Below are positions 35,469 through 47,109 of a stretch of DNA of 64,000 bases, in pieces. The translations under genes and the position numbers were made by a program. Each line of letters opens with the position of its first letter. The stretch's first letter is position 1. The DNA is from Galeruca laticollis (Eukaryota > Arthropoda > Insecta > Coleoptera > Chrysomelidae), in assembly GCA_963921935.1 (NCBI GenBank), contig OY998180.1, positions 109,498,183 through 109,562,182 of the forward strand. Reading direction: 5' to 3'. The notes below the pieces were generated by a model, which made no database searches, had not been told where the DNA came from, and saw only the letters and a list, made by a program, of their open reading frames with translations.

Positions 35469-35655
35469 ATAAATTGCTTAATCAGTATATTGTGTAATAA
35501 CCTGTTGTTTTATAAATTGTTGAACCTTATTTTTGCTTACATTGTATGTTTTACCTTTTTGAATTGTTTAGTTTATATAGAATTTACTTCGAATATTGAA
35601 CTTTTGTTAAATAAATAATTTTTTAAAAAACCTTTTTCCGTGTGTAAAAAGTTAT
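35469..35655 (+). repeat. 5' LTR, incomplete
   Basis: It matches the 3' LTR from AATAAATTGC to AAAGTTAT with several differences. The first ~40 bp of the 3' LTR (41750-41788) have no counterpart here, so the 5' LTR is truncated or replaced. TGGCGCAGTCAATAGG follows at 35657, a gypsy-type primer-binding site. Confidence 0.85.
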
Positions 35656-35892
35656 TTGGCGCAGTCAATAGGATATGTTAAACGGGCGTTAGTGAATATA
35701 ACAATCGGTTCGTATCAACGATTTATTAACATACCTTAAGTGAATAATTGGGACTCTTGGTTAAGTGAATTAAGTAGCTTAACTCGAATACAGTTGGCTC
35801 GGACGAAGAGGAATTTCAAGGGAATATTGGTAATTCCAACTACAGGTACAACTAGATGGCGAAAGCACTCCTAATTTTCTTGTAAGTACTTT

Positions 35893-36988
35893 ATGTCGTA
35901 TAGAGGAAATAATTGTTTATTTAATTCAGAAAGCTCTGACAATTCAGATTCTGATTTAGATTCTGGCTCACAAACATATCGTAACCGTAAGATAAATATT
36001 GAATTATCAAAACCTAGATTTAAATTAAATACATTAGATAAAATGCCGGTAGATCAAGTGGTACCGCAATTGAAAAAGGAATATCTGGACATGGTTCCAG
36101 AATTCCAAAATGAATATTTGATTTCTAGTATTTTAACTAAAATTAAAGGCCAAGCCGCAATAAATATTTCAGCTTGTAGTATTTCAAATTGGCAGAATTT
36201 GAAAGATGCTTTATTAAACATATATGCTGATAAACGAGACATTTACACGTTAAGTATTGAAATATCGGAATTAAAGCAATGAAATGAATCACCTTTTGAC
36301 TTTTACAATAGGATACAGCATCTTTTAAATCTACAAACATCGTTATTAATGACACGCTCTAATGCAAGTGAACAAGCCATTTTAGGCAACTATTTCAGGA
36401 ATTTAGCACTAAGAGTATTATTGCGCGGATTAAAGGAACCTCTCGGTACACTAATGCGTACCAAGAATCCTAGCGATCTAAACTCAGCTTTAAATATTCT
36501 AACGAATGATTTTCAAAGTTTATTTAAGTAATAATAATAACAATACACATCCAAAAAATGCATTTAATAAGCCTAAGTCTCGGTTTAATGTTACATCACA
36601 TAAAAATAATTATCCTAATAACCAAACAGTAAACAGACCAAATTTACAACAAAATTATCAACCACAATTTAATAGAAATTTCAACAGTGAAAATAATTTA
36701 CCTAGTCCAAGTAGAGATACAAATTTTCAGAATAGAAATACTAATGTTTTCAAACCTAATAGAAAATATCAATTTCAAAAACCTACTCCAATGAGTATAT
36801 CTACTTCTAATACGTACAATAACCCCAATGTACAGAATAGAGATAATGGCCAAAATCAATCGCATTTCGTAGGTAATAGAAAAAATTTTATTTCGGAAGA
36901 ATTGCATAATATGGACAATACTGCACGTCACACTGATGTTGAAGATTGTTTTTTAGACGAAATTGCCTCGGAAGAGACAGACACGTAG
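35893..36988 (+). pseudogene. Gypsy Gag
   Basis: The frame starts at 35893, is interrupted by a TGA at 36280-36282 and resumes to 36529. The Asn-rich C-terminal part continues in another frame (36506-36988). The first ~210 residues look like capsid (helical, with a DKMPVDQVVPQL and GQAAINISACSISNWQ region). The C-terminal part is rich in N, P, Q and F and has no CCHC knuckle, as in errantivirus-type Gag. It forms the particle in intact elements. Broken by one stop and one shift. Confidence 0.8.
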
Positions 36989-39900
36989 AAATATTTAATT
37001 TTACGAATTATGAAAGTGAATTACCGTACATAATATTTCCTGAACAAAATTTGAAAGTAATGATTGACACAGGTAGTACAAAATCTTTTGTAACACCTGA
37101 AATTGCAAAGAAATATTTTTCAAAATCGACTATGAAAAAATCTTTCAAAGTTACTTCTGCTTTAGGCTCAAGCCAACAAAATTATTGTACAGTAATTCCA
37201 AATTCAAAGATATTTAAAATAAAAAATAAAATGAACTTAGAATATTGTATATTTAAATTTCACAATCATTTTGATTGCTTATTAGGTTTAGATAATCTGA
37301 AAAAATTGAATGCAACTATTGATTTAGTAAATAATGTTTTAATTACGCCTTATAGTGAAATAAAAATAAATTATTTTCAAATCAGAAGCGAGAACACGAA
37401 TTGTATAGTAGTGCCTCCGCGAACTGAACAAATAATTAAATTGAATATTGATATTATTAATAATGGCGACATAATTATACCTTATACAAAAATCGGAAAA
37501 TTAGAAATTCCTGAATGTCTTACAAAAGCGGAAAATAGTCAAGCTGTATGCACTATTTTAAAGTAGATTTAAGTGCTCCTTTAGAGGTTGAACAGTGCGA
37601 CGAATACGAACAAACCTTGAGCCCTAATTTTAATGCTATTTATGCAGAAAAATTCAAATTTGATATTAATAAAGTTCGAACAGAACATATGAATTCTGAA
37701 GAACGCAATGCTATTCTTAAATTAATTAAAGAATATTCTGACATTTTTCATGTTGACGGTAATCAACTAACTTTTACGAGTAAAATCAAGCATCAAATAA
37801 AAACTACAAATGATGTACCTATTTATAATAAATCGTACAGATATCCAGAAGTCTATAAAAAAGAAGTCCAAAATCAAATACAGAGTATGTTAGATCAAAA
37901 TATCATAAGAGCCTCATCCTCACCGTACTCGAGTAGTATTTGGTTGTTCCTAAAAAATTGGACTCTACAGGTAAACAAAAATTCAGAGTCATCGTAGACT
38001 ATCGCAAGCTTAACGAAATAACTATTGGAGATAGATATCCATTACCAAACATAACCGATCTATTGGATAAATTAGGACGTTGCCAATACTTCACTACCTT
38101 GGATCTTGCCTCCGGATTTCACCAAATTGAGATGGCTGAAGAAGATATACCCAAAACGGCTTTTACTACTGAAAATGGCCACTGGGAATTTTTGAGAATG
38201 CCATTCGGACTAAAGGGAGCTCCAGCAACTTTTCAAAGAGTGATGGACAACATTTTAAGAGGTATCCAAAACGAAAAATGTTTAGTTTATCTTGACGATA
38301 TCATTATATTTAGTACAAGCTTGCAAGAACACATAAATAATTTAAAAGAAGTATTTAAGAGGTTACGCGAATCGAATTTTAAAATACAAATTGACAAATC
38401 CGAATTTTTGAGGAAAGAAGTAGCTTATTTGGGACATATTGTTACACCTGAAGGTGTAAAACCCAATCCCGATAAAATAAGTGCTATTCAAAAATTTCCC
38501 ATACCAAAAACTAGTACAGAAATTAAAGCTTTTCTCGGACTTCTTGGATATTATAGAAAATTCATTAAAGATCTTTCAAAACTGACTAAACCTTTAACTA
38601 ATCGTCTTAAGAAAAATGCAGTAATTATCATAAAAGATCCTGATTATATTAATTGTTTTGATACTTGTAAAAATATGTTATTAAATGATCCTATTTTACA
38701 ATACCCCGACTTTTCTCGTCCATTTAATCTCACAACAGACGCAAGCAATTTTGCTCTAGGCGCTGTTCTCAGCCAAGGAAAAATCGGAACCGATTTACCT
38801 GTGGCATATGCTAGCTGAACACTTAATGATTCTGAAGTAAATTATTCAACAATTGAAAAGGAACTCCTTGCAATTGTTTGGGCTGTTAAATATTTCCGCC
38901 CATATCTTTTCGGAAGAAAATTCACTATAGTAACAGATCATAAACCACTTCAATGGTTATTTTCTTTGAAAGAACCCAACTCTAAATTAGTTAGATGGCG
39001 GTTGAAACTCGAAGAATACGACTATGATATAGTGTACAAGAAAGGTGCATTGAACACTAATAGTGACTGTTTATCACGAATCCAGCTAAATATGAATGAA
39101 GTAAATTCTTCGGATAATCCTTCCAAAAAATTATTAGTTTATATGGAAAGATTTAATGACTCGCTTTCAAATAATACTAAAAATAAAAATGTAGAAACCG
39201 AATCACTTATTGTAGAAGCTGAAGATTTTAATGACGAATTCGATGACGATAATAATATTATTCACACTAACATAGAAAATCCTATTGCAGGAATACCTAT
39301 TTCGGAATCTGCAGTAAATGTGGGAAAAAATCAAATTATAATCTCTGAAGTTCATTTTGAACGAGCTATACCAACTATAATTAAACTATATGAAACTAAG
39401 CAAAGAATTCTAGTACAATTTTCTAAAAATAACTTTGAACAAGACGTAATAAATTTTCTGAAAGAATATGTAGCACCAAAAGCAAAATATCATATTTATT
39501 TTGAAGATCCCTTATACGAAAAATTCAGCACTGTTATACAAACATATTTCAAAAATTCACACATTTCATTTACCAAATGTAATAAAAAATTAATTGACAT
39601 CCCTCTAAATGAAATCAAAGAAGTAATACAAAACTATCATGAAGGTAAACGGAATCATAGAGGATTAGATGAAACCGAAAATAATATAAAATCTCGATAC
39701 TATTGGCCTAATCAAAGATCTTCTATTCAAACGTACATTAACGAATGCGAAATATGTCAAATAACAAAATATGATCGGAAACCCGTGAAACCATATTTTA
39801 ATATTACCCCAACAGCTATTAAACCATTTCAAATAATACATTTAGACACTATTACTTTAGAAAATACGAAATTTCTAACTATTATAGACTCATTTTCAAA

Positions 39901-40648
39901 ATACGGGAAGTTGTATAAATTGAACTCAGCCCAAGGTATAGAGATACTTAATAATTTAATTAGATATTTCACCCATCATTGTATACCGGAATAAATAATA
40001 TCCGATAACGGAACAGAATTAAAAAATAGTTTAGTAAAAGATTTATTAGAAACTCATAAAATTCATTTTATCAGTTCACAACATCCTGAAGCAAACGGCA
40101 TTGCCGAACGATTTCATTCAACAATTATTGAACATATTAGACTTTTAAATAATCAAAACGAATTTAAGAAAGAACCTATTGAAATAAAAGTAAATTATGC
40201 TCTTTTGGCATATAATAATAGTATTCACTCTGTAACGAAACTAAAACCATACGAAATTATTACAGGTCATTTAGAGAATAACTCTTCTTTTGATATAGAC
40301 ATTGATCGACAATTAGTAAATAATTATATTCATAATCCCAAAGAAAAAATGAAATTACTTTATTCTAAAATAAATAAATGATTGGAAGAAACTAAAGATA
40401 AAGTTATTTCAAAAGCTAATGAAAGTAGAGAAGATCTACCAGACCCTCTACCTACAAAAGTGTTTGTCAAAAATAAGCAGATTAAAAGTAAGACAAAAAA
40501 TAAATATCAACCGGAAAAAATAAAATCCGTAAACAAAAAAAATAAAACTGCGAAAATTGTAGCTCGTCATTTTAATACCGCTGAAGATATTCATATTTCA
40601 AATATAAAACGACCTATGAAGAAACCTTATACTTTCATTACAGAATAA
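36946..40648 (+). pseudogene. Gypsy Pol: protease, RT, RNase H, integrase
   Basis: Protease (36946-37566) carries IDTGSTKSFV. A shift near 37560 leads to the connection domain (37548-37997), and another near 37940 leads to RT with DYRKLNEIT, LDLASGFHQIEM, MPFGLKGAPATFQR and YLDDIIIF. RNase H follows (TTDASNFALGAVLSQ, IEKELLAIVWA). Integrase has an N-terminal H-H-C-C zinc motif (HEGKRNHRG...CEICQ) and a DDE core beginning HLDTI. In-frame stops occur at 38816-38818, 39992-39994 and 40379-40381. A Lys-rich tail ends at 40648. The gene is inactive in this copy. Confidence 0.9.
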
Positions 40649-40691
40649 GTTTAATATTAGAACATTTAAAACAAATGAAGTTTATCTACAC

Positions 40692-41740
40692 ATGCTTCAT
40701 GAGAATTTTATTTTTATTAAACATATGTTGAATCAAGTTTTAATTATTTATAACGTAATATTAGATATAATAGAAACTGTAGAGATTTCCTGTTCATTCT
40801 GCAAACTAAGGACATTGCATTCGAGTATAATTATATCAAAAGAATTATTTACAGAGTTGCAAAAAAAATATCTTCGTATTATAAATTACAATTACCGTTG
40901 GAATTGAAATACGAGAATATTTTAAACTTTGAATCAATTTTAGATATAACATGTAGAGTAAGTAAAAATAGATTAGAATATTTTTTATCGATTCCTATAG
41001 ATTTTAATATTGAGTTTGAATTATTTTATTTATTACCCATACCTACTAAGTTAGAATCAGAATTCGTAATAATAATACCAAATTCAAAGTACTTGCTAAG
41101 ATCTGATACACAGATAAAACCTCTAAACGATATTTGTACAAGAAGTGAAAATTTTCAATGTGCTTCACACCTTCAAGATAATAATAAACAGTTATGTGAA
41201 GAACAAATACTATTAATGGAAAACTCTACTAACTGCGAATACACTAAAATCAAAATTATTGAAAATCATTTGGAAATTATACCAGAAATAGTAGTATTTC
41301 CAGAAGAAGAAAAATTGATAATTAAATGTTCAGAAGACACAGAAATCAAAATTTTAAAAGGAATTTTCCTAATCAAAAATTCGCCATGTAAAATAACTTT
41401 TAAAAATCAAGAATTAATATTTCAAGATAGAACTTTTGGTCAACCACTGGTACTGAATAAACTTCAGACACATTTTAATAAAATTAAAATCCAGCCTTTG
41501 GAAATAAATTTGAAAAAATTAGAATTAAAAGAAATATCTTCGCAAGGATTGACACCAATTCAGGAAGAACAATTAAATCTCCATATTCCTAGCATATGGA
41601 CTATATTTCTATATTCTAGCAGAGTATTGATAATTATTTGGCTACTCTTGAAGAAAATTCAGAAAAGAAGAAAATCAGAAGAAACTCCAATGGAATTACA
41701 AGAAAAGAAAATTCAACTTCCAGGGGGTGCGTCGATCTAA
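40692..41740 (+). pseudogene. Env-like gene of gypsy element
   Basis: Two frames (40692-40907 and 40898-41740) together resemble the C-terminal part of an insect errantivirus envelope protein. There is a helical stretch with a SFCKL box and a cysteine-bearing ectodomain. A hydrophobic anchor (IFLYSSRVLIIIWLLL, about 41605-41655) and a short basic tail follow. The N-terminal signal and surface part are missing or unreadable and a frameshift separates the two pieces, so no functional envelope is encoded. Placement between pol and the 3' LTR fits the family. Confidence 0.7.
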
Positions 41741-41749
41741 TGGGGGAGG

Positions 41750-41987
41750 TGTTATATACCTTAAATTACTTAGTACATATTAAATAAATTGCTTAATCAG
41801 TATATTGTGTAATAACCTGTTGTTTTATAAATTGTTGAACCTTATTTTTGCTTACATTGTATTTTTTACATTTTTGAATTGTTTAGTATATATAGTCAGT
41901 CTAGAATTTACTTCGAATCTTGGAACTTGTAACTTTTGTTAAATAAATAATTTTTTAAAAAACCTTTTTCCGTTTGTAAAAAGTTAT
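41750..41987 (+). repeat. 3' LTR of gypsy element
   Basis: It begins TGTTATATACC after the polypurine tract and ends AAAAAGTTAT, where a TA repeat starts. Differences from the 5' LTR (including TATATAGTCAGTCTAG versus TATATAG) show age. Confidence 0.85.
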
Positions 41988-42065
41988 TATATATATATAT
42001 ATATATATAACAACAAATATATTCATGGGTAATTCACGCAAAATAAAGGGCTACTGAAATAGAGT

Positions 42066-42122
42066 GGTAACCGTGGACATGCATGTTTCTGGCTCATTTT
42101 GCCTCATCAGCACGGCATAACC
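42066..42122 (-). ncRNA. Hammerhead ribozyme motif (family B, copy 1)
   Basis: Reverse strand: stem I CCGUG/CACGG with outer GGU/ACC, core CUGAUGA, stem II GGC-AAAAUGA-GCC, one extra A, GAAA, palindromic stem III ACAUGCAUGU, then C17. Predicted cleavage follows GUC. All core bases of a type I hammerhead are present except for the inserted A before GAAA. Confidence 0.75.
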
Positions 42123-42416
42123 AAATAAGGATGTGAAATTTGGGAGCAAAGATGTTAATCGAAACATGGGAAAACACAAAATAACGGATTTCAGCAGGGA
42201 AACCAAACGCTCATTTGTGTCTTCAATTGGAAGATCCCGAGTTTTCAGGACATCAACCAACATCGACACGGAGGCGCATATAGCTCCCCCGCCATGAACC
42301 TTCCGACCCATAGTAAATAACAAAGAAGATGTAGGAATATCGCGTGATATGTTAACAACAACAACAAATATATTCATGGGTAATTCACGCAAAATAAAGG
42401 GCTACTGAAATAGAGT

Positions 42417-42473
42417 GGTAACCGTGGACATGCATGTTTCTGGCTCATTTTGCCTCATCAGCACGGCATAACC
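42417..42473 (-). ncRNA. Hammerhead ribozyme motif (family B, copy 2)
   Basis: Same sequence as copy 1, 351 bp away, same strand. Confidence 0.75.
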
Positions 42474-42586
42474 AAATAAGGATGTGAAATTTGGGAGCAA
42501 AGATGTTAATCGAAACATGGGAAAACACAAAATAACGGATTTCAGCAGGGAAACCAAACGCTCATTTGTGTCTTCAATTGGAAGAT

Positions 42587-42618
42587 CCCATGAATGAGCC
42601 AGAAACATGCATGTCCAC
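42587..42618 (+). ncRNA. Hammerhead motif, 5' half lost at array junction
   Basis: The forward strand keeps AATGAGCCAGAAACATGCAT and the cleavage site but lacks stem I 5' strand and CUGAUGA. The inversion junction cuts through the motif here. Confidence 0.6.
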
Positions 42619-42919
42619 GGTTACCACTCTATTTCAGTAGCCCTTTATTTTGCGTGAATTACCCATGAATATATTTGTTGTTGTTGTTAACATATCACGC
42701 GATATTCCTACATCTTCTTTGTTATTTACTATGGGTCGGAAGGTTCATGGCGGGGGAGCTATATGCGCCTCCGTGTCGATGTTGGTTGATGTCCTGAAAA
42801 CTCGGGATCTTCCAATTGAAGACACAAATGAGCGTTTGGTTTCCCTGCTGAAATCCGTTATTTTGTGTTTTCCCATGTTTCGATTAACATCTTTGCTCCC
42901 AAATTTCACATCCTTATTT

Positions 42920-42976
42920 GGTTATGCCGTGCTGATGAGGCAAAATGAGCCAGAAACATGCATGTCCACGGTTACC
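42920..42976 (+). ncRNA. Hammerhead ribozyme motif (family B, copy 3)
   Basis: Forward copy: CUGAUGA at 42932-42938, GAAA at 42953-42956, predicted cleavage after 42966. Stem I is CCGUG (42927-42931) with CACGG (42967-42971). Confidence 0.78.
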
Positions 42977-43270
42977 ACTCTATTTCAGTAGCCCTTTATT
43001 TTGCGTGAATTACCCATGAATATATTTGTTGTTGTTGTTAACATATCACGCGATATTCCTACATCTTCTTTGTTATTTACTATGGGTCGGAAGGTTCATG
43101 GCGGGGGAGCTATATGCGCCTCCGTGTCGATGTTGGTTGATGTCCTGAAAACTCGGGATCTTCCAATTGAAGACACAAATGAGCGTTTGGTTTCCCTGCT
43201 GAAATCCGTTATTTTGTGTTTTCCCATGTTTCGATTAACATCTTTGCTCCCAAATTTCACATCCTTATTT

Positions 43271-43327
43271 GGTTATGCCGTGCTGATGAGGCAAAATGAG
43301 CCAGAAACATGCATGTCCACGGTTACC
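43271..43327 (+). ncRNA. Hammerhead ribozyme motif (family B, copy 4)
   Basis: Forward copy 351 bp after copy 3 with identical sequence. Cleavage at both would give a 351-nt RNA. Confidence 0.78.
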
Positions 43328-43418
43328 ACTCTATTTCAGTAGCCCTTTATTTTGCGTGAATTACCCATGAATATATTTGTTGTTGTTGTTAACATATCAC
43401 GCGATATTCCTACATCTT

Positions 43419-43456
<38 letters not shown>

Positions 43457-43459
<3 letters not shown>

Positions 43460-45250
43460 TTTGTGGTATATTTACTGCTACGGTTATTAATTCTATGTTA
43501 TTTACAGCTAAATTAACAAATTAATTCTTGTTGTGTGTTATATTTATTGTGGACGCCTCCAGATGCTTTTTCATTATATGCTCTATTTTTGTGGAAACAG
43601 GTATAATTTTTTAAATTGTGGCAATGTTGATTTTTAAAATTGGTTTCTTGTAGGCAAATTATGTTAGGTGATAGTTCGGTTAGTAAGCTTTTAAGCATTT
43701 CGAATCTTTTGTAGAATCCTCTGAGATTCCACTGTAAAATTGAGTCAGTCTTACACATTATTACTGAGATGATTCAATTGACGTTTCGGAGTAGTCTTCA
43801 ATTTCTTGTGCGATTGTTGACGGGTGTAGGCTTAGTTCTTCCATAATTTTTCTTCTGATCCTTGTACTTATGTTTTTCATTCATTTGTTTGTATAGTACG
43901 GATGCATGTGTGAAAGAAGTTTTAAAAAAAAAATTGTATCTTCTGTATATATTTTTGACATACTTTGATCCTATTGCATTTTCGAAGAAAACAACTACTT
44001 CCTCGAAAGTTAAGATTTGACTTTCGTCTTCAAATAGTGGTAGTGCTGACTCCATTAATTTGTTGAAAGTATTTTTCTCTGAATCCGTTTTCTTATTTAT
44101 TGTTTTTTTGGCTTTTTTGATTATTTGTTTGATTGATTTATGAAATGTATCTTTTTCTTGTGGTGTAAGTGAAGGCGGAGTTGTGATGTCTGATAGAGTG
44201 CGTTTTGTATTCATTATATGTGCATCCATATGTATTTCTGCCGATATTGTTAGTTTTTTGCATTTCTGTTATTGCTTAGGGATTGGGTGACTTCTGTTTG
44301 ATTAGTTATATTTCTTCTGCTTGTTGTGGTAGAGTTCGAAGTTGGTGGAGTGTTGTTTATTTGGTTGACGATGTTGGCTGCTCTTGCTGTATTAGAGTTT
44401 ATTGGTGTTGATGTATTATCGGATGCAGTGCTTGTTGATGCATTCTGACAATTATTAGAGTTATGTCCTCAGACATTGCATATGGAGCACAAATAGCTAT
44501 CGCGCGTTAAAAAGAAAACTTAAAGTGAGTTTGATGTTTGGGTAAGATGTACCAATTTTGAGGATTGTTATTGTATAGGACATGTGGAGGCCTAAATGTC
44601 TAAGTTCTTGTTCGATAATTTGGTGAGGTATAGTTGGACAGACGTTGGACAAGAGTAGTCTTTCACTAGGTGTTATAAGTCTACGTACAGGAAGAATTTC
44701 GTTATTGACTTTCATTTTTCCATTGCATTTTGTTAGGAATTCGTCTACCGCTTCTTTTGTCGATAGATATATGCATATTCTATTATTGGTTACTCTTGAT
44801 GAAAATATAATTTTATTGGGGTTGACAATAGTGCCTATGGCTAACAGGTATTCTTCTAGTTTTACTCCATTTAGTGAGCTAATTACTATTGCTTGTTGTT
44901 TTGTTGGAAAAATTTATTGTTTTGTAATGTTTGAATAAGATTGTGGAATGTTATTAGCTGAGACAGTAGTGTAATTGCTGGTGTTCTTATCATCCATTAT
45001 CTTTGATTTTAATTTTCATAATTTCGTACTTAAACCGGTACTGTTTACTGAAGGTTGTTTTGCTGATAAGCGACAGGTTTTGTACCTCGATTAATAACAA
45101 TCGGGTTTGATTGCTATTATTCAAATACTAAATTCGTTGTTATGAAAATATGCTTAATTTTAGATGGATATATGGAGGTGATGATTTACACTTTTGGTTA
45201 TAGTTCTTTCACTAAATAACTATGTTTACACTTGTAAAAATGGTTTATCG
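43457..45250 (-). pseudogene. I-clade LINE 5' part: ORF1 and endonuclease start
   Basis: Read leftward. ORF1 starts near 44996 (MDDKNTSNYTTVS), with LEEYLLAIGTIVNPNKIIF, RRLITPSERLLLSNVCPTIP (44497-44715), a decayed knuckle region and a C-terminal block with FEDESQILTFEEVVVFFENA (43798-44229). The endonuclease begins SILQWNLRGFYKRFEM (about 43745) with LQETNFKNQH and KASGGV, then breaks at the (TA)n at 43456. Everything downstream is missing. The element's 5' end is somewhere near 45250, not fixed. It is the same family as 11650-16908. Confidence 0.85.
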
Positions 45251-45696
45251 ACGGGAGCTGATTTTTACACGACTTTACGGTGTTTTACCAGGATTGTTCT
45301 TATATGACTACTGGTTGATAGCAAATAAACGTTATTTAAATAATTAATTAACTTCTTTTATACTAAATCCATAGTTATTATATTATTATTGTCATATGTC
45401 ATTATGCCTAAATATTCTTCGTAAAAAACAAACCAAGCAATTTCTCGTTTTTAATTTGCGTGTTATAACAAAAATCTTATATATTCAACAGTAAAAAGTA
45501 AGTGTTTTTTTAATACATCGTTTTTCTGCCTACTTGTAAAATAAAGAAAAACCTCAAAGACGAGTATACGGATTTAAAATCCTTCCTGGAAAAAACCTCA
45601 AAATTATGCAACCCCTTAATCATACACTATTTATTTGACAATTCTGTAACATCAACGCTTCAAAAAATCCTTCTCGAAAATTTTCTGTCAAACATT
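45251..45696. other. No gene seen
   Basis: Sequence between the 5' end of the I-clade copy (position approximate) and the TIR element. No recognised feature. Confidence 0.35.
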
Positions 45697-46002
45697 CTAA
45701 AGCTGGATTTATAGTTTGAGGGACCGTAAACGTATACCACACGTAGACGCACTGGACCCGTAACGAATGGTCTATAAAAATTGTTGAATTTATAAATAAA
45801 CGGAACGGAAATTTTGCGCATGGGCAGATGTCACGTAGAATTACTCGTGAGTGAGATTCAACATAACCAAGAAATTATACAAATCAGACACAGCATTTTT
45901 TAATCTATGGAAACAGTGCGTCCTGTGTAGGTTTGAGCTTTAAATTTGTATTCTAATATTCTAAATATTTATATAGTCACAATGGACAATGAAATACCTG
46001 AA

Positions 46003-46007
46003 GGTAT
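46003..46007 (+). repeat. Target-site duplication GGTAT (left)
   Basis: GGTAT directly before the 5' LTR, repeated at 51292-51296 after the 3' LTR. Confidence 0.9.
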
Positions 46008-46140
46008 TGTAGTGTATGCAGATAAGGGCATGATGTCATCACATGAGATGGTCTACCCGGACAATCACTCAACAGCTTGTTAGTATGATTTAGCCTACCG
46101 ACTGTGGAGTGCGGGTCACGGAGAGATTATCAATCTTACA
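46008..46140 (+). repeat. 5' LTR (133 bp)
   Basis: TGTAGTGTATGC...ATCTTACA. It is short for a gypsy LTR and matches the 3' LTR base for base by eye. Confidence 0.95.
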
Positions 46141-46273
46141 TTGGCGACGAGGATACTGGTTAGAATATCTTGATTTGATAATTTGCGTATTGCACTAAAA
46201 ATCATTGTGTGTGCTGAATAGACATAAGGCCATATAGGTAAGTGGTTATTTAATAAGAATAATGATGTGGTAA

Positions 46274-46624
46274 AGATTAAATTCGTATTGCATGGAAGAG
46301 ACACTTTAATGAAAGTATGCTTAAATGCGTGTGCTAAAAGATTAAATTCGTATTGCACAGACAATAGAGGCAATAGATTAAATTCGTATTGCATGGAAAA
46401 TATACTCTAATGAGAGTATGCTTAAATGCGTGTGCTAAAAGATTAAATTCGTATTGCATGGAAGAGACACTCTAATGAGAGTATGCTTAAATGCGTGTGC
46501 TAAAAGATTAAATTCGTATTGCACAGACAATAGAGGCAATAGATTAAATTCGTATTGCATGGAAAATATACTCTAATGAGAGTATGCTTAAATGCGTGTG
46601 CTAAAAGATTAAATTCGTATTGCA
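46274..46624 (+). repeat. 166-bp tandem repeats in the gypsy leader
   Basis: A 19-bp core (AGATTAAATTCGTATTGCA) occurs seven times, at 46274, 46339, 46375, 46440, 46505, 46541 and 46606. The spacing pattern repeats every 166 bp. Each period also holds a small hairpin (ACTCT-AATG-AGAGT). It lies in the untranslated leader between primer-binding site and gag. Confidence 0.9.
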
Positions 46625-46625
46625 C

Positions 46626-46671
<46 letters not shown>
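46625..46671. repeat. (TA)n microsatellite in gypsy leader
   Basis: TA run directly after the last leader repeat, followed by a TATG run. Confidence 0.95.
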
Positions 46672-46683
<12 letters not shown>

Positions 46684-47109
46684 ATAGGTATATATAAAAA
46701 CTCAAATGCTTATAAGTAATGATTGAAATTCGTTATTTAATTTGTAACACGAGTATATTGGCAAAGCAATGTGTAATACATTTTTTTTATCGTTGGGTGT
46801 ATGCTGGCGTTGTTTATAATTGAGGAATTTAAGACAGATAGCTTTGATGACTCATCATAACAGAATAGAAATAAATACGAGGGATCCTTAAATATTTTTT
46901 TTCACATGGGTAGAGATTACATTGCACATATTTGGTTACATACATGTTTAAATCCATAGATAAAAATGTTTAGATATTTATAACTTATTAAGGCACTGAA
47001 AAAAAAAATAATTCATTGTACTTGTAATTGTTTTGGTAATTAGTCGAGATAGTCGAAATTCACCCATAATATTGTGTGATATACCTACGCTGACATTTTT
47101 TTTAGAGAA

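Larger units (their letters stand above)
35469..41987 (+). mobile_element. Ty3/gypsy element with env-like gene (errantivirus-like), decayed
   Basis: 5' LTR remnant, primer-binding site, Gag, protease, RT, RNase H, integrase, env-like frame, polypurine tract (GGGGGAGG near 41742) and 3' LTR appear in order. Multiple stops and frameshifts in every gene show it is an old inactive copy. The right end runs directly into a (TA)n and hammerhead array B. Confidence 0.9.
41988..43456. repeat. Inverted tandem array, 351-bp units with hammerhead motifs (family B), TA-bounded
   Basis: TA runs at 41988-42008 and 43425-43456 enclose reverse-oriented units (42009-42590) that meet forward units (42591-43424). 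The period is exactly 351 bp in both orientations (ribozyme motifs at 42066/42417 and 42920/43271). Copies are nearly identical, so the array is young or homogenised. Units stay open for 113 codons and 351 is divisible by 3, but no protein domain is recognised. Confidence 0.92.

Noticed and set aside
42051..43342. Repeated 113-residue frames in array B and 98-residue frames in array A as a protein family
   Set aside because: The frame is open because the unit is repeated and 351 is divisible by 3. The two families differ in length and share no domain, and the strong signal is RNA-like. Codon-level selection was not tested.
45982..46007. Host first exon ATG with splice donor at the gypsy target site
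   Set aside because: Only about eight codons, inside a TIR element, with no downstream exon identified.
46274..46624. CRISPR-like array
   Set aside because: Spacing is uneven, spacers repeat with a 166-bp period, no cas genes, and it lies in an LTR element leader in eukaryotic DNA.
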